Positions 1-6,406 of a stretch of DNA of 11,584 bases are shown piece by piece. Source of the DNA: an uncultured Eubacteriales bacterium (GTDB lineage: Bacteria; Bacillota; Clostridia; Christensenellales; Aristaeellaceae); contig CACZOT010000264.1 of NCBI GenBank assembly GCA_902782795.1, positions 1-11,584 of the forward strand. Reading direction: 5' to 3'. Numbering within the stretch: the stretch's first letter is position 1; each line of letters begins with the position of its first letter. The notes under the pieces are model-generated. The model worked only from the letters and a program-made list of their open reading frames with translations, was not told the DNA's origin and made no database searches. Both the position numbers and the translations under genes were made by a program.

Positions 1-67
1 GACTGAATAGTCACGATTCAACAATATAAGCGGCGTTGCTTCACTTGTTCACGCCATTGCAATCACA

Positions 68-126
68 GAAATCCGTAAGGATTTCCACATGCATTTTCCA
101 TTCTCCATTCTCAATTGTCCATTCAA
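68..126. repeat. Intergenic repeat: small hairpin plus seven-base tandem repeats
   Basis: Positions 68-74 (GAAATCC) and 79-85 (GGATTTC) form a perfect 7-bp inverted repeat around a GTAA loop. A few bases later come five imperfect heptamers: CATTTTC (92-98), CATTCTC (99-105), CATTCTC (106-112), AATTGTC (113-119) and CATTCAA (120-126). The tract is clearly AT-richer than the neighbouring genes and has no credible ORF. The structure suggests a dispersed, MITE-like or simple intergenic repeat downstream of phoH. Copy number cannot be seen from this window, so the mobile origin is inference. Confidence 0.5.
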
Positions 127-161
127 ATGAATCCCGTCTCCGGCACGAACTGAACGGATAC

Positions 162-179
162 AGAGCGCTCCGCTCTTTT
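162..179. terminator. Weak hairpin just after the phoH stop
   Basis: AGAGCG (162-167) and CGCTCT (171-176) pair around a 3-base loop, directly beyond the phoH stop at 181-183. The T-run (176-179) follows the stem on the plus strand. On the minus strand, where phoH is read, there is no U-tract after the stem. It is therefore at best a weak terminator for phoH, and may instead serve plus-strand transcripts entering from the left. Confidence 0.25.
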
Positions 180-180
180 C

Positions 181-1197
181 TCAGTTTCTCGTTCTCGCCC
201 TGAACCGCATTTCGCGTTCGCGCTGGGCGGCGGCGTTTTTCTGGGCGTATTTGTCGTAGGCGCGGACGATGGCCTGGACCAGCTCGTGGCGCACCACGTC
301 CTTATGGGTGAGCTGGGCGATGGCGATGTCGTCCACGTCCTTTAAGACCTCCAGCGCCTCCACCAGGCCCGAGCGCTTGCCGGTGGGCAGGTCGATCTGG
401 GTGACGTCGCCGGTGATGACCATCTTGGAGCCCATGCCCATGCGGGTGAGGAACATCTTCATCTGCTCGCTGGTGGTGTTCTGGGCCTCGTCGAGGATGA
501 TGAAGGCGTCGTTGAGGGTGCGGCCGCGCATATACGCCAGCGGCGCGACCTCCACAGCCCCGCGCTCGACGAGCTTCTGATAGGCTTCTGCGCCCATCAT
601 ATCGCCCAGGGCGTCGTGGAGCGGGCGCAGGTACGGATCGACCTTCTGGGCGAGGTCGCCGGGCAGAAAGCCGAGCTTTTCGCCGGCCTCCACGGCGGGC
701 CGGGTGAGGATGATCTTCTCGATCTCCTTGTTTTTCAGGGCGACTACAGCCATGGCCACGGCGAGGTAGGTCTTGCCGGTGCCGGCGGGACCGACGGCGA
801 AGCAGCAGGTATTTTTGCGGATCGAATCCACGTACTGCTTCTGGCCCAGGGTCTTGCATTTGACCTGACGGCCGCGGTAGGTGATGGCGATCACGTCCCG
901 CATGATCTCGCCGATGCGGTCGGCGTTGCCCTCGGCGGCGAGCTCGATGGCGTAGCGGATGCGCGTGCGGTCGATGGGATCGCCCTGCGCGACGATCTCC
1001 CGCAGGCGCTCGATCACTTCCTTGCAGAGCTCGGCCTTTTCCTCCTCGCCGGTGATCTGCACCTCCGAGCCGTGGGCGTAGATCTCCACGCCCAGCTCTT
1101 CGCGCAGGAGCTGCATGTTTTCGTCCTTCAGCCCAAAGATGGCCATAAACTGTTCGGGCGAATCGATCTCCAAAGTGGCTTTGTATTCTTCTTCCAA
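181..1197 (-). CDS. phoH: PhoH family P-loop ATPase (PhoH/YbeZ type)
   Basis: A 338-residue protein of normal length for the PhoH/YbeZ family. It has an N-terminal region of about 110 residues with a KH-like, RNA-binding appearance, followed by the PhoH ATPase domain. Walker A is GPAGTGKT (residues 136-143). Walker B is the FIILDEAQN stretch (232-240). TGDVTQID (262-269) matches the family's conserved sensor-like motif. Members are cytoplasmic ATPases linked to RNA metabolism and often encoded next to the endoribonuclease YbeY. The start is TTG at 1197, preceded by GGAGG with 7-nt spacing; the nearby upstream ATG is out of frame. The gene lies 27 bp after yqfD and is probably cotranscribed with it. 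The usual downstream partners (the PgpH/YqfF-type HD protein and ybeY) are not seen in the 180 bp left before the window edge. Family assignment is very secure; the exact cellular role is less well known. Confidence 0.95.
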   Translation of the reverse strand: MEEEYKATLEIDSPEQFMAIFGLKDENMQLLREELGVEIYAHGSEVQITGEEEKAELCKEVIERLREIVAQGDPIDRTRIRYAIELAAEGNADRIGEIMRDVIAITYRGRQVKCKTLGQKQYVDSIRKNTCCFAVGPAGTGKTYLAVAMAVVALKNKEIEKIILTRPAVEAGEKLGFLPGDLAQKVDPYLRPLHDALGDMMGAEAYQKLVERGAVEVAPLAYMRGRTLNDAFIILDEAQNTTSEQMKMFLTRMGMGSKMVITGDVTQIDLPTGKRSGLVEALEVLKDVDDIAIAQLTHKDVVRHELVQAIVRAYDKYAQKNAAAQREREMRFRARTRN

Positions 1198-1224
1198 AGG
1201 TTTTCCTCCATCGATCGAAAGTTT

Positions 1225-2382
1225 CTATCGTTCCCCGGAGCCGATCTCCCCGCGCGTGACCGCAAGAGAGACGCCCGCCTCCACGCACACGCGCAGGCGG
1301 AGGGATGTTTCTTCCATCATACTATATTCTTCCCATTTGTCAATCATTTCCGCGCCGGAGGGCAGTTCCGCCAGGGCACGGGAAAGCGCGCGGGCCTCCA
1401 GTTGGGAGCGGACGGCCGTCTCGTCCAGCGGCGCCGGAACCGTTTCGTACTCCCGCCGTACAGAGCGCCGCACGGCCAGGGGCAGGAACATGCCGCCCAC
1501 GGGGAGGCTCTCCTCCGTTTCCTCGGCAGGGCCCAGTTCCCCGCCCCGGGCGATGGGCCATTCCCAGCCGAACAGGCACAGCCACGATTCGGTGGAGACG
1601 CGCCCGGTGAAGCGCCGCTCTTCCCCCAGGAGAGGAGCCTCGGCCTCGCCATACCCGTATACGGTCCCCCGCACCTCTCCCAGCGCGCCGACTCCCCGCG
1701 TCTCGCCGTCCCAGGCGCGTTCCTCCCCAAGGATGAGCGTCTGGCCGCGGCGCACCACGTCCCCTCGCCGCACGGCGGCGCGGCCCGCCCGCACGGTGAT
1801 CTCCCCGACCACCGCGTCGCAGCGGGCGACGAGATCCCGCTCCGAGCCCAGCTCATAGAGCTCCGGCGGCTCGCGCAGGGGATACCCTTCGGCCAGAAGG
1901 GTCACGCCCGTGACGCGCACAGAGATGTGCCCGAACCGCGGACAGGCCGCCTCCAGCCGCCGGGCCAGGGCGTCCGGCTCCGGTACGGTCGACCCGGCCG
2001 TCACGCCCATCTCTTCCATGGCGGCGAGGAGCTCGCGGGGATCGCCGCCCTCCGGGCAGCGCGCCTCCACGCTCCAGACCCTGCCCGTGAGCAGGAGAAG
2101 GCACACGCACCCCGCCGCGAACCCCGCCAGGGCCGGCAGCGCCAGGCGCAGCGCGCGCCGCCATCGTCCCAGGGGCTCCATCCGCAAAACGGCCAGGCCG
2201 AAGCGCTCGCACAGGGTGCGCAGGCGCTCCCGGTCCCGCCCGCGCACGCGCAGGACCACGCGGCCTTCCTCCGGCGCGCGGGCCAGCAGGATCCCGATCC
2301 CCTCTGCTCGCGCCTTTTCCAGGAGCCTCCCGGGAAGCCCGCAGGCGATCTCGGCCTCCCAGAGGCCGTTACGCGCGCGCAT
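1225..2382 (-). CDS. yqfD: Sporulation protein YqfD
   Basis: A 385-residue protein matching the YqfD sporulation family in length and layout. It has a short N-terminal soluble part, one hydrophobic membrane segment (about residues 77-99) just after an arginine-rich stretch, and a large C-terminal region expected outside the mother-cell cytoplasm. The start ATG at 2382 has TGGAGG six bases upstream. It overlaps the end of yqfC by 14 bp, which implies translational coupling. In Bacillus subtilis yqfCD belong to the sigma-E (mother-cell) regulon and yqfD mutants are impaired in sporulation; the same regulation is inferred here. The biochemical function is not established. The identification rests on the family-like architecture and on the yqfC-yqfD-phoH order, which reinforce each other. 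Confidence 0.88.
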   Translation of the reverse strand: MRARNGLWEAEIACGLPGRLLEKARAEGIGILLARAPEEGRVVLRVRGRDRERLRTLCERFGLAVLRMEPLGRWRRALRLALPALAGFAAGCVCLLLLTGRVWSVEARCPEGGDPRELLAAMEEMGVTAGSTVPEPDALARRLEAACPRFGHISVRVTGVTLLAEGYPLREPPELYELGSERDLVARCDAVVGEITVRAGRAAVRRGDVVRRGQTLILGEERAWDGETRGVGALGEVRGTVYGYGEAEAPLLGEERRFTGRVSTESWLCLFGWEWPIARGGELGPAEETEESLPVGGMFLPLAVRRSVRREYETVPAPLDETAVRSQLEARALSRALAELPSGAEMIDKWEEYSMMEETSLRLRVCVEAGVSLAVTRGEIGSGER

Positions 2383-2689
2383 CGGCTTCCTCCAGGCGGA
2401 CGGCGGCGACGCGCCCGCGCACCACGACGCAGCCCCCGCCCATGCGGTCGATCGCCAATTCCTCGCCCTCGATCCAGACCCGCCCGCGCCGCGTCTCCAA
2501 AGCGACGGCCCGCGCGGAGAGATCGGCCACCGCCAGCGCGCCTTCGATCACGGCCCGGTCCGCGCAGACCAGGGCCCGCGGCGCGCACCCGGCCGCCTGG
2601 GAGAGCCATTCCGGCAGGGGCGCGCTTCGGCGCGTGCGTCGGCGCACGCTCTTGCGCACCTCCCGGCTGTTTCTCGCTTTTCGGGACAT
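2369..2689 (-). CDS. yqfC: YabP/YqfC family sporulation protein YqfC
   Basis: A 106-residue protein. It has a strongly basic N-terminus (many Arg/Lys in residues 1-21), followed by the beta-rich pattern of the YabP/YqfC family: a segment around residues 46-65 (RAVIEGALAVADLSARAVAL), then RGRVWIEGEELAI (68-80) and a final VVVRGRVAAVRLE (88-100). The start ATG at 2689 has a near-ideal AGGAGG five bases upstream. It is the first gene of the yqfC-yqfD-phoH group and overlaps yqfD by 14 bp. In Bacillus it is expressed under sigma-E; its molecular role is unknown. Weak sequence conservation is normal in this family, and the call leans partly on synteny. Confidence 0.85.
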   Translation of the reverse strand: MSRKARNSREVRKSVRRRTRRSAPLPEWLSQAAGCAPRALVCADRAVIEGALAVADLSARAVALETRRGRVWIEGEELAIDRMGGGCVVVRGRVAAVRLEEADARA

Positions 2690-2726
2690 AGACGCCTCCT
2701 TGCGGCGGGTCCGCGCCCGCCCGAAG

Positions 2727-2756
2727 ACTCTATGCCCCCGCCGTTCCTCCCTATTC
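2727..2756 (-). promoter_or_regulatory. Possible sigma-E promoter for yqfC-yqfD-phoH
   Basis: On the minus strand, CATAGAGT (2734-2727) resembles the sigma-E -10 consensus CATACAnT, with one mismatch. It is preceded by GAATAGG, whose ATA core (2754-2752) lies 17 bp upstream, close to the usual sigma-E spacing. The -35 part overlaps the stop codon of the NUDIX gene. Sigma-E control is expected because yqfCD are sigma-E genes in B. subtilis. The match is short and the -35 is poor, so this remains a candidate. Confidence 0.35.
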
Positions 2757-3272
2757 CGCGGGGAAGACGCGGGAATACTCGTCCCGCAAGAAGCGCAGGA
2801 GAAGCTCGAGATAGCGGTACTGCCAGAAGACCGTCTCCCGGCCGATCAGGGAGCGCATCTCCTCCTGGGAGATCCACTTCGCGTCCATGACCTCTTCCTC
2901 CTGCAGGCGCAGGGAGGCGGCGTCCCCCTCCCAGGGGACGATGTACACGTCCGTGATGCAGTCCTCGCTCATATAGCTGAGGAAGCGCACGCTGCGGGAG
3001 ACGTCCGGCGTGATGCCCAGCTCCTCCTCGCTCTCGCGCACGAGGGCCATTTCGCTCGTCTCGCCACGCAGAGCCGACCCGCCCGAGCAGGCCCAAAGGC
3101 CCGGAGCCGCCTTTTTGCGCAGGGAGCGCCTCTGGACGAGCAGCTCCCCCTTGGCGTTGATATACCAGATGTGCACGCCCAGGTGCCACCGCCCAGCGGG
3201 CACCTCCTCGCCGCGCACGAGGGTCTCCCCGGTCTTGTTCCCATGCAGATCCCGCGCGTCCCAAAGCTCCAT
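2751..3272 (-). CDS. NUDIX hydrolase domain protein
   Basis: A 173-residue protein with a complete Nudix box at residues 65-87: G65-x5-E71-x7-R79-E80-x-E82-E83-E84-x-G86-I87. The one departure is Ser81 where a hydrophobic residue is usual. The family hydrolyses nucleoside diphosphates linked to another moiety, using Mg or Mn held by the REx2EE glutamates. The N-terminus (WDARDLHGNKTG) and the WYINAKGELLVQRRS strand resemble the IDI/YfcD-like branch, but the substrate cannot be told. The start is ATG at 3272, with AAAGGAG nine bases upstream and an extended -10 promoter at 3306-3314. The frame stays open further upstream, but that part would cross the promoter and the spoIIE start, so it was excluded. 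The gene is divergent from spoIIE and lies 61 bp before yqfC. No link to sporulation is evident. Confidence 0.9.
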   Translation of the reverse strand: MELWDARDLHGNKTGETLVRGEEVPAGRWHLGVHIWYINAKGELLVQRRSLRKKAAPGLWACSGGSALRGETSEMALVRESEEELGITPDVSRSVRFLSYMSEDCITDVYIVPWEGDAASLRLQEEEVMDAKWISQEEMRSLIGRETVFWQYRYLELLLRFLRDEYSRVFPAE

Positions 3273-3305
3273 CGTCTTCCGCTCCTTTGCCTCGCGTATG
3301 CGTAT

Positions 3306-3329
3306 ATTGTACCACAAATCCGCGCGGAT
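3306..3329 (-). promoter_or_regulatory. Extended -10 promoter of the NUDIX gene with an adjoining palindrome
   Basis: Read on the minus strand, TGGTACAAT (3314-3306) is an extended -10 element, five of six bases matching TATAAT. It sits about 34 bp before the NUDIX start codon and leaves a short leader carrying the Shine-Dalgarno. No good -35 is visible, as is common with extended -10 promoters. Immediately upstream, where a -35/-10 spacer would be, lies the perfect 12-bp palindrome ATCCGCGCGGAT (3318-3329), a plausible operator. The promoter is well supported; the operator role is inference. Confidence 0.5.
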
Positions 3330-3402
3330 ATGTGCATGAACCTCCAAACGCTGGCATATTCTCTCCTTGTCGGATCCCGCCAACGAAAGGAGAGCATCCC
3401 CC

Positions 3403-5682
3403 ATGCTGAATCGACCCCTCCGCCCGTTCGGCGTGCCCTTCGCGCCGAGGCGGCTGCTCGTCTGGAGCGCCCAGGCGGCGATGATGTTCCTCGCTTCGCG
3501 CGCCGTGCTCATGAACCGCCTCTCGCCCTTCGCGCCGGCGCTGTTCTCCGCGGGGCTGGCGTGCTCCTTCCCGCCCGCGGCCATGCTGGCCGGGTGCCTG
3601 CTGGCCGCGCCTGTTGGCGTCGCCGGACCGGAGAGCTTCTCTCCGCTGCTGGGATGTCTGGGGACGTGGGCGGCGGCGCTCCTCTGGCGGATCGTCACGG
3701 GGCGGGCGCTGTCCAACCGCGCGGGGCGGGACGCGCGCATGGCCGCGCTGGCGCTCGTGGGGGCGCTCCTGCCGGGGCTGATCCTCTCCCAGGGGCTGTT
3801 CTACAACCTCCTGGCCGCCTGCACGACCGCCGTCGTCGCCGCGGCTACCGCGCCTTCGATGTGGTCCGCTCTGCGCATCCGCCGGGGCCGCACGCGCCTT
3901 TTGCCCGAGGAACGCCTCTCGGCCGCGCTGCTGCTCGCCATCGCCGGTCTGGGCCTGGCGAGCCTTCCGGGGATGTTCGCGCGCTCGGCGGTGATCCTTG
4001 CCTGCCTGTGCGCGCTCCTGGTCTCCGGGAGCGGGATGGCCTCCGGGGCCCTGGCGGGCGCGGCGGCGGGGGTCGCGCTGCGCCTCGGCGGGTTCGATCC
4101 GCTCTTCGCCGCCCTCTTTCCCCTGCCCGCCATGCTCGCCGGCGCGGCCTCGCGCTTCTCCCGGCCCGCCGGCGCGGCGGCGTTTTTACCTGGCATGGCG
4201 CTGATCGCCGCGTGGAGCTTCGGCGCGGAGGCCATCCTTCCGGATTGCGTGTGCGCGGTCCTGGCCGGGACCGCCTACTGTCTCCTGCCGGAGGATCTCG
4301 CCAGGCTGGCCGCCGGGCCGCGCGCCGCCGCCTCCCAGGAGGAGGAGAATCTCGCCCTGCGCCGCCAGAGGGACGACCTGGCCAGGCAGACGCGCGCGCT
4401 GGCCTCGATCTTCGCCGAACTCTCGCGCGGATATTCCGCCCCGCAGGCCGCTCTGCCGGACGAGGCCGTCATGACCGCCCGCCTGCGCGATAAGCTGTGC
4501 GCGGGCTGCCCTTCCCGGGCCGCGTGCTGGGGCGAGGGCGACGGCTCGGCGGGCCGCATGCTGGCGCAGCTGCTCAGCCTCGCCTTTTCCGGGGCCGTCC
4601 CGACCGAAGGCGAGGAGCTCCCGCCCCAGTTCGCGCGCCTGTGCCGCCGGGCCGGGCAGATCCCCCGGCGGCTCGGGCCGATCCTGTCTGATTACGAGAG
4701 CCGCCGCCGCGCCGAGACCAAGCGTACCCGCCTGACCGCCCTCATGGCCGCGCAGTTCGGCCAGGCCGGGGAGATCCTCGGGCAGGCCGCCGACCGCGTG
4801 GAATCCGGCCCGGAGAGCGATCCCTCCCTGGCGCGGGCGGCCCGCGCCGCGCTGGAGAAGGAGGGTGTGCAGGCGGAGTTGGTCGCCGCCGTGGGCGGGG
4901 ATTCGCCCGAGATCTGGGCGCGTCTGGCCCGCGCTCCCGAGGACGCCGCCGCCCTTCGCCGCGCCGCCGGACATATCTCCGCCGAGGCCGACCTCCCCTT
5001 CCAGGCCCGGCAGGAGGGCGATCTGGACGTGCGCTTCTCCCTCAAGCCGCGCAGGGCGCTCAAGGCGGGCTCGCGCAGCGTCGCCGCGCGCGCGGGGCGT
5101 CCCAGCGGGGACAGCCGCGCCGCCGTGCGCCTCGCGGACGGGCGCGTCCTGCTCGCCCTTTCGGACGGCATGGGCTCCGGGGCGCGCGCCGGACTCGAGA
5201 GCGGCGAGACCCTGCGCCTGCTCTCGCGCTTTCTCCAGGCGGGGGTGGAGCCGGGCGCGGCCATCGACGCCGTGAACGAGCTCATGCTCCTGCGCAGCGG
5301 CGAAGACATCTTCGCCACGGTGGACCTGTGCCTGGTGGACGCCGCGGGCGCCAGCGCGGAGCTGATCAAGCTGGGGGCCTGCCGCACATACCTTCTGCGC
5401 GGCGGGGCCTGCGTGCGCATCGAGGGCGGAAGGCTTCCCCTGGGCATCCTGGAGCAGGTGCGGCCCGTGCGTCGCAGCCTGCCGCTCTGCCCGGGCGATC
5501 TGCTCGTCATGGCCACGGACGGCCTGGACGGCGGCGAGGGCGACGATTGGATCGTGGAGACGATCTGCCGCGCCGGTTCGGAGCCTCCCCAGCGCGTCTG
5601 CGATCTGCTGGTGGAAGGATCCCTCTCCCGCGCCCTGAGCCACCGCGACGATACCACCGTCCTGGCCGTGCGCGTCGCCTGA
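3403..5682 (+). CDS. spoIIE: Stage II sporulation protein E (SpoIIE), PP2C-type phosphatase
   Basis: A 759-residue membrane phosphatase. In Bacillus it dephosphorylates the anti-anti-sigma factor SpoIIAA-P in the forespore, releasing sigma-F, and interacts with FtsZ at the polar septum. The N-terminal ~295 residues are mostly hydrophobic and fit about ten membrane segments. A linker starting around residue 312 (QEEENLALRRQRDDLARQ, coiled-coil-like) leads to a cysteine motif, CAGC...C-W (C366, C369, C375), also typical of the family. The C-terminal PP2C domain (about 565-759) has SGDS (568-571), SDGMGSG (587-593), TDGL (705-708) and HRDDTT (747-752), supplying the metal-binding aspartates D588, D706 and D749/D750. 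The start ATG at 3403 has AAAGGAG ten bases upstream; an earlier in-frame ATG at 3367 lacks one. Slightly shorter than the 827-residue B. subtilis protein. Spo0A control is expected, but no convincing 0A box is visible. Confidence 0.96.
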   Translation: MLNRPLRPFGVPFAPRRLLVWSAQAAMMFLASRAVLMNRLSPFAPALFSAGLACSFPPAAMLAGCLLAAPVGVAGPESFSPLLGCLGTWAAALLWRIVTGRALSNRAGRDARMAALALVGALLPGLILSQGLFYNLLAACTTAVVAAATAPSMWSALRIRRGRTRLLPEERLSAALLLAIAGLGLASLPGMFARSAVILACLCALLVSGSGMASGALAGAAAGVALRLGGFDPLFAALFPLPAMLAGAASRFSRPAGAAAFLPGMALIAAWSFGAEAILPDCVCAVLAGTAYCLLPEDLARLAAGPRAAASQEEENLALRRQRDDLARQTRALASIFAELSRGYSAPQAALPDEAVMTARLRDKLCAGCPSRAACWGEGDGSAGRMLAQLLSLAFSGAVPTEGEELPPQFARLCRRAGQIPRRLGPILSDYESRRRAETKRTRLTALMAAQFGQAGEILGQAADRVESGPESDPSLARAARAALEKEGVQAELVAAVGGDSPEIWARLARAPEDAAALRRAAGHISAEADLPFQARQEGDLDVRFSLKPRRALKAGSRSVAARAGRPSGDSRAAVRLADGRVLLALSDGMGSGARAGLESGETLRLLSRFLQAGVEPGAAIDAVNELMLLRSGEDIFATVDLCLVDAAGASAELIKLGACRTYLLRGGACVRIEGGRLPLGILEQVRPVRRSLPLCPGDLLVMATDGLDGGEGDDWIVETICRAGSEPPQRVCDLLVEGSLSRALSHRDDTTVLAVRVA

Positions 5683-5715
5683 GGCATTTGGGGGTAGACG
5701 CGCGGCCTCTCCCTT

Positions 5716-5724
5716 TGCTATACT
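5716..5724 (+). promoter_or_regulatory. Extended -10 promoter of the LOG-family gene
   Basis: TGCTATACT (5716-5724) is an extended -10 (TGn plus TATACT, five of six consensus bases). It lies 34 bp after the spoIIE stop and 22 bp before the next start codon. Initiation about seven bases downstream would give a very short leader that still includes the GGGGAGGG Shine-Dalgarno (5730-5737). No -35 at suitable spacing was found. Confidence 0.45.
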
Positions 5725-5745
5725 GGCATGGGGAGGGATGCCGCC

Positions 5746-6288
5746 ATGCAGATTACCGTGTTTCTCGCTTCCAGCCTGGGGACCGATCCGCGCATGCGCG
5801 CCGCGCTCGAGGAGCTGGCCGCCTGGATCGGCCGCGCGGGCCACACGCTCGTCTACGGAGGCAGCCGCATCGGGCTCATGGGCGTGCTCGCCGTCACCGC
5901 CAAGGAGAACGGCGCGCGCGTGATCGGCGTCGAGCCGCGCTTTTTCGTGGAGGCCTGCCGCCAGTTCGAGGGGGCGGACGAGCTCATCGTCACCGATACC
6001 ATGTCCGAGCGCAAGGACAAGCTCATCGCCATGGCCGACGCCGTCGTCGTCTTTCCCGGCGGAGCGGGCACGCTCGAGGAATTCAGCCAGACCCTCTCCA
6101 TGCTCAACCTCGGCCACGCCGATTTGCGGCTCGTCGTCTACGACGTCAACGGCTTCTGGGCGCCCCTAGGCGCGCTCCTCCGGGATATGGTGCAGGCCGG
6201 CTTCCTCAGCGGCGAGACCCTGGAGCGCGTGGTCTTCGCGAAGTCCCTCGCCGAGGTCGCGGAAGCGGTGGACGGCGGGCGTGGATAG
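5746..6288 (+). CDS. LOG/TIGR00730 family Rossmann-fold nucleotide phosphoribohydrolase
   Basis: A 180-residue protein of the LOG (lysine-decarboxylase-like) family. Characterised members cleave the N-glycosidic bond of nucleoside 5'-monophosphates, including cytokinin ribotides, releasing base and ribose 5-phosphate. Visible marks are YGGSRIGLMG (37-46), the MSERK motif (86-90) and the signature PGGAGTLEE (104-112, PGGxGTxxE). R89 and E112 correspond to the family's catalytic Arg/Glu pair, with the expected 23-residue spacing. The ATG at 5746 was chosen because GGGGAGGG lies eight bases upstream. The in-frame ATG at 5728 precedes that ribosome-binding site and would fall at or before the predicted transcription start. 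The gene follows spoIIE by 63 bp but has its own likely promoter and ends before a strong terminator. The substrate in bacteria is not certain. Confidence 0.92.
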   Translation: MQITVFLASSLGTDPRMRAALEELAAWIGRAGHTLVYGGSRIGLMGVLAVTAKENGARVIGVEPRFFVEACRQFEGADELIVTDTMSERKDKLIAMADAVVVFPGGAGTLEEFSQTLSMLNLGHADLRLVVYDVNGFWAPLGALLRDMVQAGFLSGETLERVVFAKSLAEVAEAVDGGRG

Positions 6289-6314
6289 AGCCCGCGCCTC
6301 GGAAACATACAGAT

Positions 6315-6361
6315 AACCCGGGCTTCCGGATCCCCTTGCGGGTTCGGAAGCCCGGGTTTTT
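6315..6361 (+). terminator. Strong intrinsic terminator after the LOG-family gene
   Basis: The 14-bp arms AACCCGGGCTTCCG (6315-6328) and CGGAAGCCCGGGTT (6345-6358) are perfectly complementary. The stem continues inward as GATCCC/GGGTTC with a single mismatch, closing on a CTTGC loop. The right arm runs into TTTTT (6357-6361). It terminates plus-strand transcription 26 bp after the LOG stop. On the minus strand the tail (TTATCTGTATG) is only moderately T-rich, so it may act weakly for the convergent gene ending at 6407. Confidence 0.92.
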
Positions 6362-6406
6362 CGTCTCGATTCGCGCGGTCGGTCCGCGCCGCAGATCCGG
6401 CGGGCC

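Noticed and set aside
616..2691. Long plus-strand open frame antisense to phoH, yqfD and yqfC
   Set aside because: It is a product of high GC and codon bias. The translation is low-complexity (Arg/Ala/Gly/Pro), has no family resemblance or ribosome-binding site, and three well-identified genes occupy the other strand.
3368..3374. TGTCGGA as a possible Spo0A box before spoIIE
   Set aside because: It has one mismatch to TGTCGAA, is single, and lies only 11 bp before the Shine-Dalgarno, too far downstream for usual activation. Spo0A control is plausible from biology but not shown here.
2751..3740. A longer form of the NUDIX protein starting near 3740
   Set aside because: The extra part overlaps spoIIE, crosses the extended -10 promoter and has no NUDIX-like sequence. 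The ATG at 3272 with AAAGGAG is the better start.
4186..6117. Long minus-strand open frame antisense to spoIIE and the LOG-family gene
   Set aside because: It is rich in Gly, Ala, Arg and His with no recognisable domain, and the opposite strand holds two clear genes with their motifs intact.
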